64,000 bases of DNA from Salmonella enterica subsp. arizonae (GCF_008692845.1 NZ_VXJW01000005.1:1-64000), one strand, 5' to 3'; positions 1 to 8,465 are shown, counted from the stretch's first letter. The notes: generated by a model not told the origin, from the sequence alone. Numbers and translations are program-made.

Positions 1-45
1 CCGGACATGCTGAGCTTTTTGCGTGGTGGTGTGGTGAGTGGTCAT
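1..45 (-). CDS. 5' end of a leftward gene cut by the window edge
   Basis: On the minus strand an ATG at 45 opens a frame starting MTTHHTTTQKAQHV, preceded at a plausible spacing by a purine-rich GAGG, and the frame stays open to the window edge. It would continue the leftward ICE backbone transcript after the toxin/immunity cargo. Only 15 codons are visible, so no product can be named. Confidence 0.4.
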   Translation of the reverse strand, partial: MTTHHTTTQKAQHVR

Positions 46-144
46 GTTATTGCCTCAGGGGATAGACATGACCACGATGCTACAGGGCTGAAAAAATTTG
101 AAAATGTGAGTTCACCGGAACGTTACGGAACGTTACCGTTATCA

Positions 145-258
145 TTGCCTATTAATTAATAGTGGGTTGATAGGTGTTAGGGTGATGCCACTGGCATCAC
201 CCTTTTGCCTATTAGTTGGTGGGGATTGATAGGTCTTAATATGATGTCAGTGGCATCA
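145..258. repeat. two tandem 55-bp repeats with internal palindromes
   Basis: Copies at 145-199 and 205-258 repeat with a 60-bp period. Each starts TTGCCTATTA, contains TTGATAGG and ends in a palindrome. The palindrome in copy 1 (183-199) is TGATGCCACTGGCATCA, with 8-bp arms around one base; in copy 2 (242-258) one base is changed. In copy 1 the arms can be extended to 10 bp (181-201). The repeats lie between the leftward ICE gene starting at 45 and the rightward toxin gene starting at 429, so they may be operators of a divergent promoter region. That role is inferred from position only. Confidence 0.7.
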
Positions 259-428
259 AAGCGGTTTCCTCACCTCAGCGTAAGGTTAACAACCAGCCTG
301 CTTTCGTCTGGCGTCTTGGCGGTTCCAGTCATCAGTAATGAGTTGTTATATTTTGAGAGCTTTCATCGGTTGATTTTCAATCTTTCGGCGCAGAGAATCC
401 TTATAAAATGGAAGGATAAGGATTCCGC

Positions 429-1544
429 ATGTTTCGACTTTACCGGTCTCATGATTTAACACGGCAATTAGACCCTGAGGATTTTCAATACATTCTCACG
501 CCAGCAGGCTCGCTGAGAGAGGCGTGTATACATTATGATCTATCTTATGAAGCGAACGGTCACAGTCTCACTTTTGGTCTTCCCAAAGAAAAATACAGCA
601 TATCCCCACATCAACGACCGTATGAGCGGAGGCATCGCAGCTACGCAGATCCCATTTATGATGAGGTAGAGCACGAGCTGCAAATTGGTTGGCTTGTTGG
701 TGTGGATACCTCCAGGCGCTGGAGCAGCGACAGGAATCCATTTTACATTGACGACAACGGCGATCTGATTTTTACCCCTACAGCTTCATCGTGGCATGCA
801 TGGTATAAGGACGAAATCACGAGCGCCTACCAGCACGCAATTGCCGATCGGCAAGGCAGGAAGCCTGTCCCCACTCAACGTATACACCACGATTATTTCG
901 CTCCAACAACCGTACCGGCGGGGAAGACACTGAACAGTAAAGCTGTTGGACGCCTGCTAGCCGCCGGCGGTGTATATAACGGCAACATTGAAGGGTTTCA
1001 TGAAACCGCGCAGCAGCTTGGTGGGGATGCTCCAGCGGGTTACGATCAAGTCATGAACAACAAAGGGCTAATCATTGCGGGTGCCTCCGTTGCGGCAGGA
1101 TTGACAATGGGCAGGTTAAACCCTCTCAGTGAACTAGATGAAATATCGAGTCTGAGTAAAATACCAACTTTTGAAAGCCCATATGTAAAAGGTTTCACAT
1201 CTGAGAGCGGTACGTTAGTGAACGCCGAACACGCCGTTATCGACCCGAAAAAACTCGCGGCTTATGCTTTAGATTCAACACATCCTACAGGTGGGCACAA
1301 AGCAAGGGTGTTTGAGTCAGCGCTGGGATACAACCCAACTAATGCGGATGTTTTAGCAGCAAGAATTCAGGAAGGCGTATTATCGGCCCCAGCAAAAGTG
1401 TTACAGGCCAATAATTACGGTCAAACAATGGCTGTCGATATGCCCATTTTAGGAGTCAACGGTGAAACAGTGATCGTGCGTACAGGCTGGATGTATGAAA
1501 CAGATGCGCTAGTTCCTCGCCTGACAACCATATTCGTTAAATGA
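429..1544 (+). CDS. probable polymorphic-type toxin with DUF6883-like C-terminus
   Basis: The 371-residue protein has no recognisable enzyme motif in its first 200 residues. A short hydrophobic stretch around residues 216-230 (GLIIAGASVAAGLTMG) follows. The last ~100 residues (DPKKLAAYALDSTHPTGGHK, then FESALGYNP) resemble the DUF6883 domain, a small C-terminal domain found in polymorphic toxins. The ATG at 429 is preceded by AAGGATAAGGA. The gene stops 10 bp before the next one, which starts with a DUF4926-like domain; this pairing is typical of toxin and immunity genes. It runs opposite to the ICE backbone genes, suggesting cargo. The domain call is from memory of the family; toxicity and delivery route are inference. 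Confidence 0.55.
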   Translation: MFRLYRSHDLTRQLDPEDFQYILTPAGSLREACIHYDLSYEANGHSLTFGLPKEKYSISPHQRPYERRHRSYADPIYDEVEHELQIGWLVGVDTSRRWSSDRNPFYIDDNGDLIFTPTASSWHAWYKDEITSAYQHAIADRQGRKPVPTQRIHHDYFAPTTVPAGKTLNSKAVGRLLAAGGVYNGNIEGFHETAQQLGGDAPAGYDQVMNNKGLIIAGASVAAGLTMGRLNPLSELDEISSLSKIPTFESPYVKGFTSESGTLVNAEHAVIDPKKLAAYALDSTHPTGGHKARVFESALGYNPTNADVLAARIQEGVLSAPAKVLQANNYGQTMAVDMPILGVNGETVIVRTGWMYETDALVPRLTTIFVK

Positions 1545-1554
1545 GAAAACAAAA

Positions 1555-2238
1555 ATGAAAAGAGCCGAATTAGACGTTGTGGTTTTAGGTGAGGATTTGC
1601 CGGATGAAGGGCTGGCTAAAGGGACGGTGGGTACGATTGTTATGGTTTTTGATACCCCAACACTGGGCTATCTTGTTGAGTTTTGCGACGAGAAAGGAAG
1701 AACAATAGCAATGCCTGCTTTGCTACCCGCTCAGTTAAAGAGTTATTTCACTCCTGGTATCCTCAAAACACTGCTGGTTGACAATAATTATCCGGTAGCC
1801 AACCCAGTAGACCCAGATGTAATGGCGGACCTGATGCGCGAAGCAGCCCCTGCAGAATGGGATGCTCAGAAGAGAAGGGTTTATGAGGATATCCAGCGCC
1901 TGATGATCAACCGGCTGGACTACTCTGATATGTTCAAAATCATGGATGGGCTTGAGTACAATGGTTTGACTCTGTACAGCATGGTGCAAGCGGAAAACGG
2001 CGAGCCAATATGGTCGAATATCTACATCCGCAACTTTGAAACACGCGACAACGATATTTATGTCGATCCGAACCTCTCTGACAAGATACTGATTGGTGAA
2101 GATGGCATGTCCGTGTTTGCCTACAGTTTCACAGATGACTGTTTTGAGATCCGCGATAAAGCATCAACGGATTACGTCATTGAGTCACACGCCTACTTCA
2201 GCGAATTGTTATCCGCGCTAGTTGATACGGTGAACTGA
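1555..2238 (+). CDS. probable immunity protein, DUF4926-like N-terminus
   Basis: This 227-residue acidic, soluble protein has no signal peptide or membrane segment. Its first ~60 residues (DVVVLGEDLPDEGLAKGTVG, then a GYLVEF strand) fit the DUF4926 fold, which occurs next to DUF6883 toxins. The remaining ~160 residues are unassigned and could be the toxin-binding or a second immunity domain. It lies 10 bp downstream of the putative toxin and is surely co-transcribed with it. The likely role is to neutralise the upstream product in the producing cell. That role rests on gene pairing and domain type, not on direct evidence. Confidence 0.55.
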   Translation: MKRAELDVVVLGEDLPDEGLAKGTVGTIVMVFDTPTLGYLVEFCDEKGRTIAMPALLPAQLKSYFTPGILKTLLVDNNYPVANPVDPDVMADLMREAAPAEWDAQKRRVYEDIQRLMINRLDYSDMFKIMDGLEYNGLTLYSMVQAENGEPIWSNIYIRNFETRDNDIYVDPNLSDKILIGEDGMSVFAYSFTDDCFEIRDKASTDYVIESHAYFSELLSALVDTVN

Positions 2239-2448
2239 AGATACTGCACTTCGGCGTGACGCCTTAATGCTGCTATGGTTCGCCATCCCATCCAGGCTGG
2301 GAAACCGTTTTTATGAAGTGGCATCATCGTGGTTTCCATATCGATGTCGTGTATCTGGATAGTTTAAATTATTTCGTTTTTAGGTACTAAAAGTACCTGT
2401 ATTGTCATTTTTTTAAACTATGCAGCTGAAAAGCATGAAGGCATCGAC

Positions 2449-2499
2449 TTTTACAGCTTGTAGGGTGTAATGTCTAAAAACAGCCTGCAAGCTGTAAAA
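2449..2499. repeat. 16-bp inverted repeat
   Basis: Arm 1 (2449-2464) reads TTTTACAGCTTGTAGG and arm 2 (2484-2499) reads CCTGCAAGCTGTAAAA. They are complementary apart from one G-T position and are separated by 19 bp. There is no T-run typical of a terminator for the plus-strand gene. It could act as a binding site or RNA hairpin. Confidence 0.65.
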
Positions 2500-2573
2500 C
2501 ATCAAAAATGGGGTACTGCTTATCCATTAATTCATACTGACAACGCCGGGCATCCCAAATCAAGCATCTGGAA

Positions 2574-2676
2574 ATATGTCGATAAAATGCATTTTTTTAA
2601 ACATATGGCCGAAATATGTTTATGGCATCGACACGTTCCGACCATATGTCGATAAAAACGGTTTTTATAAACATAT
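2574..2676. repeat. two 33-bp iteron-like direct repeats, 70-bp period
   Basis: Copies at 2574-2606 and 2644-2676 both start ATATGTCGATAAAA and end AAACATAT. Each is itself a near-palindrome, because the end reads ATATGTTTATAAAA on the other strand. A further half-site, ATATGTTTATGG, lies between them at 2614-2625. They lie immediately downstream of the STY4528-type replication gene on an element that encodes ParA, ParB and a replicative helicase. Iterons, a partition site or operators are all possible. Confidence 0.65.
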
Positions 2677-2705
2677 GAGCAGGAATCGATAAAGCCGCCA
2701 CAGTA

Positions 2706-3839
2706 TCAGGCATTCCCCTGACATTGCGCCCGAATCTCCGCAACCAACTTACTGATATCCCGTTTTTTACGCGGCTCAACCGGTATTTTCGGCTCTGAAA
2801 CCACAGGCAGTACAAACTCCGGTACCGTCACTTTGCCGCGCCGATACTGATTAAACTCACCGTCCTGCGCTTTGCGCAGCGTCGCCAGCAGATAGGCTAA
2901 CGGGTTTTGTATGCCGCCACGGGCAACGCGATGGGCTGCATCATCAAGCACTTCCTGGCGCAGTGGGGGCGGCAGGTTCTGCATGACCTGCAAGACCAGC
3001 TGTTTTTCAGGATGGGTTAACGGAATTTCAGGTGGCCAGTTCGGTGGCGAGCTGTTCACGCGCGCGGTAGTACTATTACAAAGATCTGTAGATACAGTAC
3101 GTACAGAAGCCTGGCCCTGATTTGAGACTAAGCCGCCAGGTCCCGGTTTCCGGCTTAGTCTCGATTCGGTACCAGGTGAAATTTTGCCTGGTACCGTATT
3201 GAGACCGGACGTTTCTGGCTTAGTCTTCTCAGGAGACTGGCGCTGCTGCCAGCGGGCGCGTTCTTCCAGCACCTCTATACGCGATGCTAAATAACGCAGG
3301 CTGGTATCCTGGCGAATGTCGTACAGAATGCCTTGCGCAGTGGCGCGGATGGCCTTGTTTTCATGTCGCGAGCACTGCTCCAGCAGATGAAGATAGCTGG
3401 CATCGAAACGCACGGCATCCAGCACGCTCAGCGGTTCATCGTGCAGCGCATAGACATTCCCCAGGATACGCCCGGATACCCGATCCCGCGCCTTATGGCA
3501 CAGGCTGAGCCAGCGCGTCAGGCGCAGCATCAACAATGCCCGGCTGACGGTACTGCGCGAGGCTTTTTCATCATGCGGGCGGTTAGATAGCTGCACCTGC
3601 AATTCGCTGTAGGAGGGGAACACCGCGCCGCCGTTGTCCTGCGCCTGCATTCGGATCACCTGCCAGGCGAATTTATCTCTGGGCGATAACAGCGGATCCT
3701 GCAAAAGGCGACGCGGAACCGTGTCATGTTGTTTGCCCATAAACAGTAGGCTATCGGAAGCGGCTGTCGGATCCTTTTGCATCCGTTGCTGGAGTTTGTC
3801 GCCGGTCATAGCGATCAGCGCCTGGATATACGGTGTCAT
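2706..3839 (-). CDS. STY4528-type pathogenicity-island replication protein
   Basis: The 377-residue protein belongs to the family named after STY4528 of SPI-7, recognised from its position after DUF2857 and its N-terminal half. Residues ~45-130 contain a conserved DKFAWQVIRMQAQ segment followed by a winged-helix-like region (FPSYSELQVQLS, then SRSTVSRALLMLRL) that probably binds DNA. The middle (~190-260) is low-complexity and charged. The C-terminal part carries a second conserved block around PLAYLLATLRKAQDGEFN. I chose ATG 3839 because GAGGGGAAG precedes it; a GTG at 3857 is possible. It is the last gene of the parA operon, 18 bp after DUF2857. Role in ICE replication is inferred from the family name. 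Confidence 0.75.
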   Translation of the reverse strand: MTPYIQALIAMTGDKLQQRMQKDPTAASDSLLFMGKQHDTVPRRLLQDPLLSPRDKFAWQVIRMQAQDNGGAVFPSYSELQVQLSNRPHDEKASRSTVSRALLMLRLTRWLSLCHKARDRVSGRILGNVYALHDEPLSVLDAVRFDASYLHLLEQCSRHENKAIRATAQGILYDIRQDTSLRYLASRIEVLEERARWQQRQSPEKTKPETSGLNTVPGKISPGTESRLSRKPGPGGLVSNQGQASVRTVSTDLCNSTTARVNSSPPNWPPEIPLTHPEKQLVLQVMQNLPPPLRQEVLDDAAHRVARGGIQNPLAYLLATLRKAQDGEFNQYRRGKVTVPEFVLPVVSEPKIPVEPRKKRDISKLVAEIRAQCQGNA

Positions 3840-3857
3840 GATCTTCCCCTCGGTCAC

Positions 3858-4397
3858 TCAGCTTTTTTCCCACTGGCGGATCAGATTCCAGACTACGGTC
3901 AGCGAGAGCGAACGTTCCTGTGCCAGCAGCATCATGGCTTCCAGTGCCGGTATAGAGTCGATGTTGTCCACTTTGATCTCCTGCCAGCGATTCCAGAGCG
4001 CGGCTTCCTCTTCTTCGCCGGGAACCTGGTTGCGCCCCTGACGAACGTGGATCCCCATCAGCCGACGGCGGGCGCTGATTTCAGCAGTCGATATCCCGAA
4101 GTAGTGGCTGATTAACGCTATTGAGCCGCCAAGCTGCACCGCCTGGCTGACCAGTTGCTGGAATTTTTGTTCCTGGCGTACCTGAACCAGCATTTTGCGC
4201 AGCACGTCATGGTTGATGGTGATTTTTAGGAACTGCGCCGAGGTGTTGCCCATGTGCATTAGCTCTTCAAAGGTCAGGGCGTTAAGTTCGTTTAACTCTT
4301 CGCGGTCAAAGCCCAGCGCTTCGCAACAGCGCACATTGCCGTCCTTCAGGGCTTGTATCACCTGTGACAAAACGGCCTGATTAATCGTCGGCAGCAT
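3858..4397 (-). CDS. DUF2857 family ICE protein
   Basis: The 179-residue protein starts at ATG 4397 behind a strong AGGAGG, and overlaps the end of parB by 17 bp. Residues ~85-125 (LVSQAVQLGGSIALISHYFG, then ISARRRLMGI) form a helix-turn-helix-like segment that suggests DNA binding, as in the DUF2857 family of SPI-7-like islands. It has no enzyme motif. Its place between parB and the replication gene points to a role in regulation or maintenance of the element. The function is not established. Confidence 0.75.
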   Translation of the reverse strand: MLPTINQAVLSQVIQALKDGNVRCCEALGFDREELNELNALTFEELMHMGNTSAQFLKITINHDVLRKMLVQVRQEQKFQQLVSQAVQLGGSIALISHYFGISTAEISARRRLMGIHVRQGRNQVPGEEEEAALWNRWQEIKVDNIDSIPALEAMMLLAQERSLSLTVVWNLIRQWEKS

Positions 4398-5865
4398 GTT
4401 GTGCCTCCTGCTGTAATTCTTTGATTCGGCGGACAATACGGATCAGCCGGAATGCTTTAATAAGAAATTCATCGCTGAAGAAGAAGCCGTCTGCATCACG
4501 TTGAAAAAAGAGCCCAGGCGTCAGTGCAGAGGCCAGATCTTCCGTTAGCGGGATCTCGTTGAGCGCCGCCAGCAGCGCCCAGCAGGCGCGTGACTGTGGC
4601 CGGGTGAACATGGGGTGATCTGATGCGAATGGCATCACCTGGAAGCCAATGCCATTTATGTCGGCGTCAGAAATCACCCGATCATCGATGGCGTAATGTT
4701 CCGCCAGATCCCACGCCAGACGATCGCTGGCCGATCGTAAGGACTCCGTGGTGTCCCACAGTTGTGGGATGCGCCAGATATCCGTAACGGGTTCGGTCCC
4801 TTCACACAAGAGCGATGGCGCTTCTTCTGGTTCAGGCAGAGGGACTGGCGCGCCAACGTCCTCTTCCTCTGTTTCAGGTTTACGCCTGCGCGTTATCGGG
4901 AGCGGTTCGGGGTCTTCCGGTGGAATATAGGGCGGCGGCTCTGGCGTGGGGCCGAGCACGGCCTGGCGTTTTTGCTCAGAAGGATCAACGTCCAGCAACA
5001 GCAGGTTGTAGTCAACGTTTAGCTCCTGGCTCATCAGCCCCAGCAGCTCATCCTGCACCCGCTCGATGGCAAAGTCTTCAGGCTGGTCGTTGAACAGCGA
5101 CAGCGCAGAGGAAAAGAGATTATCAAAGGAACCGACGTCTTCGGCGGAATGACGCTGCCAGAGATGTAATGATGCCGCCCGCAATGACAGCAGTTTTTCC
5201 ACCTGCGAGCGGCCCATCCCGGCGTACAGTACTTCGGGGATACAGGGCAGCAGGTACTCCAGCGCCTGTTCCATTCGGCTGATGTGTGACTGGTTGATCG
5301 GATAACCGTCGTTCTTCAGATGCTCTGCCAGCTCTCGTTGCGAAAGCTGACACTCTTCCACCTGCTGGTACAGCTCCCGCGCCTTGTTGATCCCTAGCGC
5401 CCGCTCGATGAAGCTGAGTTTGCCGTGCATATCGTTTTCCGCCAGATGGCCGATCAGGCAGCGCAGTTCGCCCAGCATGGGTTGATCGGATGTACCGGCC
5501 CACGGCTTGTACAGACACTGAATGCGCCAGAACCGCTCGTCATGCGTTTCGCGCCACAGTTCGTTGAGGATCGACAGGCGGGTATTGCCGCCGTTGGCGA
5601 TGATGAACCACTCCTGATCGGGACGACGGGTGATCGGCGGCGGCGTGTCCAGCCCGCGACGACGGATCGATTCCTTGATGTCGTCATAGTTGGGGTTGCG
5701 CATCAACCGGGGGTTGAGATCGTAAGGGCGAAGCTGCTCCAGCGTGACGATCATCGAGGTTTCCATCTGCGGATCGGCAAATCGCTCATCGGGCGATCTT
5801 CCTCGATCGAAATTGCCCTGTAGCAGGCGGGACTGGAGTTCCGTCGAAGTCAGCTTGTTGTTCAT
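4381..5865 (-). CDS. parB: ParB family partition protein, PFGI-1 ICE class
   Basis: The 494-residue protein has an N-terminal ParB/Spo0J nuclease-like domain (residues ~45-110: LRPYDLNPRL, then IKESIRRRGLDTPPPITRRP and NGGNTRLSIL). A helix-turn-helix region follows around residues 165-215 (SQRELAEHLKNDGYPINQSH, then RMEQAL). A proline- and glutamate-rich linker spans roughly residues 310-350, and a C-terminal domain ends the protein. It is much longer than chromosomal ParB, as usual for the ICE PFGI-1 class. It overlaps the helicase stop codon by 4 bp, indicating translational coupling. With the ParA homologue it should stabilise the excised or replicating element. Its centromere site has not been identified; the repeats at 2574-2676 are candidates. 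Confidence 0.85.
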   Translation of the reverse strand: MNNKLTSTELQSRLLQGNFDRGRSPDERFADPQMETSMIVTLEQLRPYDLNPRLMRNPNYDDIKESIRRRGLDTPPPITRRPDQEWFIIANGGNTRLSILNELWRETHDERFWRIQCLYKPWAGTSDQPMLGELRCLIGHLAENDMHGKLSFIERALGINKARELYQQVEECQLSQRELAEHLKNDGYPINQSHISRMEQALEYLLPCIPEVLYAGMGRSQVEKLLSLRAASLHLWQRHSAEDVGSFDNLFSSALSLFNDQPEDFAIERVQDELLGLMSQELNVDYNLLLLDVDPSEQKRQAVLGPTPEPPPYIPPEDPEPLPITRRRKPETEEEDVGAPVPLPEPEEAPSLLCEGTEPVTDIWRIPQLWDTTESLRSASDRLAWDLAEHYAIDDRVISDADINGIGFQVMPFASDHPMFTRPQSRACWALLAALNEIPLTEDLASALTPGLFFQRDADGFFFSDEFLIKAFRLIRIVRRIKELQQEAQHAADD

Positions 5866-7217
5866 GACTCCACTCCCTGGTGGCTGAGCGATTCGAAGCG
5901 GGTTTGATCGCTGATAAATCGGGTTCGCACCGTGCCTGTCGGGCCGTTGCGCTGTTTGCTGACAATCACTTCGGCAATGCCCCGATCCAGCGTGTTGGGA
6001 TCGTACAGCTCGTCGCGATAGAGGAATAAGATCACGTCGGCATCCTGCTCAATAGAGCCGGAATCGCGCAGATCGGCATTGCAGGGGCGCTTGTTAAGGC
6101 GTGATTCCAGCGCCCGGTTAAGCTGCGACAGTGCCAGCACCGGGCAGTGTAGTTCCTTAGCCAGCGCTTTCAGCGAGCGGGAGATCGTCGAGATCTCCTG
6201 ATTGCGATTTTCCGCGCCACCGCAGCGCATCAGTTGCAGATAATCAACCACGATCAGCGAGGGAATTCCATGCTGGCGCATCGATCGTCTGGCCCGACTG
6301 CGTAGCAGGGATGGGGTGAGGATCCCGGAATCGTCGAGCAGCAGGCGATCTTTCCATTCTGTCATCAGAACGTTGGCGCTGAGGCCAATCTGCTGCCAGT
6401 CGTCATCACCGAGATCGCCGCTGCGTAGCCGGGTTTGCGAGACGCGGCCAATCAGAGAAACCAGCCGCAGCAGTAGTTACTCCGACGACATTTCCATGCT
6501 GTAGATTTGTACTGGCTGGGTGGGGCGCAGCATTAGCGCGTTGACACACAGCGTCAGGGCGAAGGCGGTTTTGCCGACCGAGGGACGAGCGGCGGCGATA
6601 ATCAGATCGGCAGGCTGGAAGCCACAGGTCAGGGCGTCGAGCTGTTCCAGGCCGGAAGGCGTGCCGCTGAGGCTACCGCGTTCTGCCTCGTAGCGTTGGG
6701 CGATGCCTGCCAGCACGTTGTCAAAGCAGGCGCTGATGTCGGTCAGGCCGCCATCCTGATACGACTGCGCAATGGCAAACAGCTTTTGTTCGGCGAAGGC
6801 CAGCACATCGGCCACATAGTTGCGCGGCTGGCCTGCCATATCGCTCAGTTCATTGCCCAGTAACATCAACTGGCGCAGCTCGCCGTAGCTGGCAATATAT
6901 TGCGCGTAGGGAATGATATTGGCGGCGCTGGGCGTGTTTTTAGAAAGCTCCGCCAGATAGGCGAAGCCGCCCACCTGTTCGAGCTGCTCCTGCTGTTCCA
7001 GCGATTCGCTCAGGGTGATCAGGTCGATGGGGTTTCCCTGTTCGACCAGGGTCTGCATATGGCTATAGATAGTGCGGTGCGCGGAGATAAAGAAATCCTG
7101 TGCGGAAATCTGCGTGGCGACGTCATCCCAGCGATCGTTATCCAGCATCAGTCCGCCGAGTACCGATTGTTCCGCTTCGACAGAGTGGGGCGGCTGTGGC
7201 CGTTTGCGCTTATTCAT
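5862..7217 (-). pseudogene. dnaB: DnaB-type replicative helicase gene with an in-frame stop
   Basis: Reading from ATG 7217, a DnaB-family protein of 451 codons is visible. It has an N-terminal domain (PHSVEAEQSVLGGLMLD), Walker A (ARPSVGKT, near residue 215), and the C-terminal motifs VDYLQLM and ALSQLNRALESR. At 6477-6479 the codon after EMSSE is TAA. The frame continues unchanged afterwards (LLLRLVSLIGRVSQTRLRS), and family members have Gln there, so one CAA to TAA change explains it. The product would stop at residue 246, just after Walker A, leaving a 203-codon remainder. It starts 8 bp inside the preceding orf. It may be a true inactivating mutation, a sequencing error or be compensated by host DnaB. 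Confidence 0.85.
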
Positions 7218-7584
7218 CGCGATTTCCCTCCTGACAGGCCAGAAAGGCTTCCCACAGGCGGGTTTGCTGATGCGGTGGCAGCAGCAATAGCGGTAAATCG
7301 CTGGAGTAGAGTGGTTTATTGCGGGACCAGCCGATTTCAAACAGCGGCCAGTCTCTTGGGGTAGTCTCCGAGCCGGAGTTATCACGCAGCTCGTCTTCAT
7401 CCTCCAGATTGTAGCAGTCCACTTTTTCCGGTGGGATATGCCAGAGTAGCGACATTAACACCGGTAGGGTTTCCCGCGCCTCTTCACGATCGGCGGCTTC
7501 AAAGTACACGAGTACTTCGTCATCTTTCTCAAAGGGGCGTTGGGCGTAATAAGAGCAAAATGCCCGCCAGATTTTCCGTTTCAT
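7210..7584 (-). CDS. small ICE protein between parA and dnaB, unknown function
   Basis: The 124-residue acidic protein is located where SPI-7-like elements carry a small orf between soj/parA and dnaB. Its start overlaps the parA stop by 4 bp and its end overlaps the helicase start by 8 bp, so it is clearly part of a coupled operon. It contains a leucine- and proline-rich stretch (LYSSDLPLLLLPPHQQTRLW) and no catalytic motif, signal peptide or membrane helix. I do not recognise a characterised family. Confidence 0.7.
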   Translation of the reverse strand: MKRKIWRAFCSYYAQRPFEKDDEVLVYFEAADREEARETLPVLMSLLWHIPPEKVDCYNLEDEDELRDNSGSETTPRDWPLFEIGWSRNKPLYSSDLPLLLLPPHQQTRLWEAFLACQEGNRDE

Positions 7585-8465
7585 GCGATGCCCTCCCTAT
7601 TCAGGGATGGCAGAGCGATAAGTTGCGGAAACAGCTCCTCGGCCAGCGAGCGCATAGTTTCGGCAGCGCAGGGGGTTGTGCGTCCTTTCGGTCTGGCAGC
7701 ATCCAGCCGATGCACCGGCATGCCCAGCGATGCCGCCCGGCGGTAAGCCACGCTGGCGTAAACCGGGGTCATCAGGATGTCGGTAGGAACCAGCAGTTCC
7801 TGCTCCTGTTGTTTATGCTGCAATACCTGGAGCAGGTTGTGGTGGATCTCGCGAGCGTCGTTGGTGTGGTCGAGTTTATTAATCACAGCCTTCAGTGGCG
7901 GTAATGGGATGCCGTAGCGGGTAAAGGGCTGGAGATCCTGATACATTTGCAGCGTACCGCGCAGGAACTCGCGTGCGGAGAGCATTTCCGGCAGCACTGG
8001 AGAGACCACCAGATCGCTTGCCAGCAGGACCATTTCCAGCGCGATAGTGCGTGCGCCGATGGTATCGATCAGGATGATGTCGTAGCCGGGGATCTGGCGT
8101 ACCAGATGGCGCAGACGGATCACACCGTCCGGCGCGGCCTGAAGCAGGTTCATCAGTTCGCCGCGCGGATCGTTGGAGATGATGATATCCAGTCCGGGAA
8201 TGGTGGTGTGTGAGATGATGATGGCTGGATCCAGCTCGTTCTGCGCGATAAGCTCGTAAATCCCGCCAGGGGCTTCGTTATCAAGAGGGTAATAGCTGCT
8301 GAGCGTCGGCTGGCGGATATCGGCGTCAATCATCAGGACTTTCAACCCCTGATCGGCCAGGTAGCCGCCGAGGTTCGCCGTATCGGTGGTTTTCGCCACG
8401 CCGCCTTTGGTGGAAAGAATAGCGGCAATGAGTGTTGGTAAATCAGGTGCATCTGCGTTTTTCAT
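7581..8465 (-). CDS. parA: ParA family ATPase (Soj), ICE partition/maintenance
   Basis: The 294-residue protein has a deviant Walker A motif near residue 20 (STKGGVAKTTDTANLGGYLA) and a Walker A' aspartate in MIDADIRQPTL. The ILIDTIGA block and the PTLSSYYPL signature of ICE ParA proteins follow. The usual fifth motif residue Gly is Ala here, while both lysines are kept. It is the first gene of the partition/replication operon and lies about 80 bp from the att site. In related islands Soj is needed for stable maintenance of the excised element. Its partner is the ParB encoded two genes downstream. Confidence 0.85.
   Translation of the reverse strand: MKNADAPDLPTLIAAILSTKGGVAKTTDTANLGGYLADQGLKVLMIDADIRQPTLSSYYPLDNEAPGGIYELIAQNELDPAIIISHTTIPGLDIIISNDPRGELMNLLQAAPDGVIRLRHLVRQIPGYDIILIDTIGARTIALEMVLLASDLVVSPVLPEMLSAREFLRGTLQMYQDLQPFTRYGIPLPPLKAVINKLDHTNDAREIHHNLLQVLQHKQQEQELLVPTDILMTPVYASVAYRRAASLGMPVHRLDAARPKGRTTPCAAETMRSLAEELFPQLIALPSLNREGIA

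Larger units (their letters stand above)
2239..2705. other. repeat-rich AT-rich intergenic region of the ICE
   Basis: No convincing gene is present. The region sits between the immunity gene (+) and the stop codon of the replication gene (-). It holds a perfect 7-bp inverted repeat (2382-2398, AGGTACT-AAA-AGTACCT), a long 16-bp inverted repeat (2449-2499) and two 33-bp near-palindromic direct repeats (2574-2606 and 2644-2676). Such clustering next to replication and partition genes suggests an origin, centromere or operator region, but no family of sites is recognised. Confidence 0.6.

Noticed and set aside
205..459. 84-codon plus-strand frame at the start of the window
   Set aside because: It runs through the tandem palindromic repeats, has no ribosome-binding site and overlaps the toxin gene start.
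2470..2655. 61-codon plus-strand frame in the ICE repeat region
   Set aside because: It consists of the inverted and direct repeats themselves and has no family features.
5862..7217. Helicase gene read as two separate genes or as a frameshift
   Set aside because: Both parts are in the same frame and join at a conserved motif, so a single stop codon explains the split.
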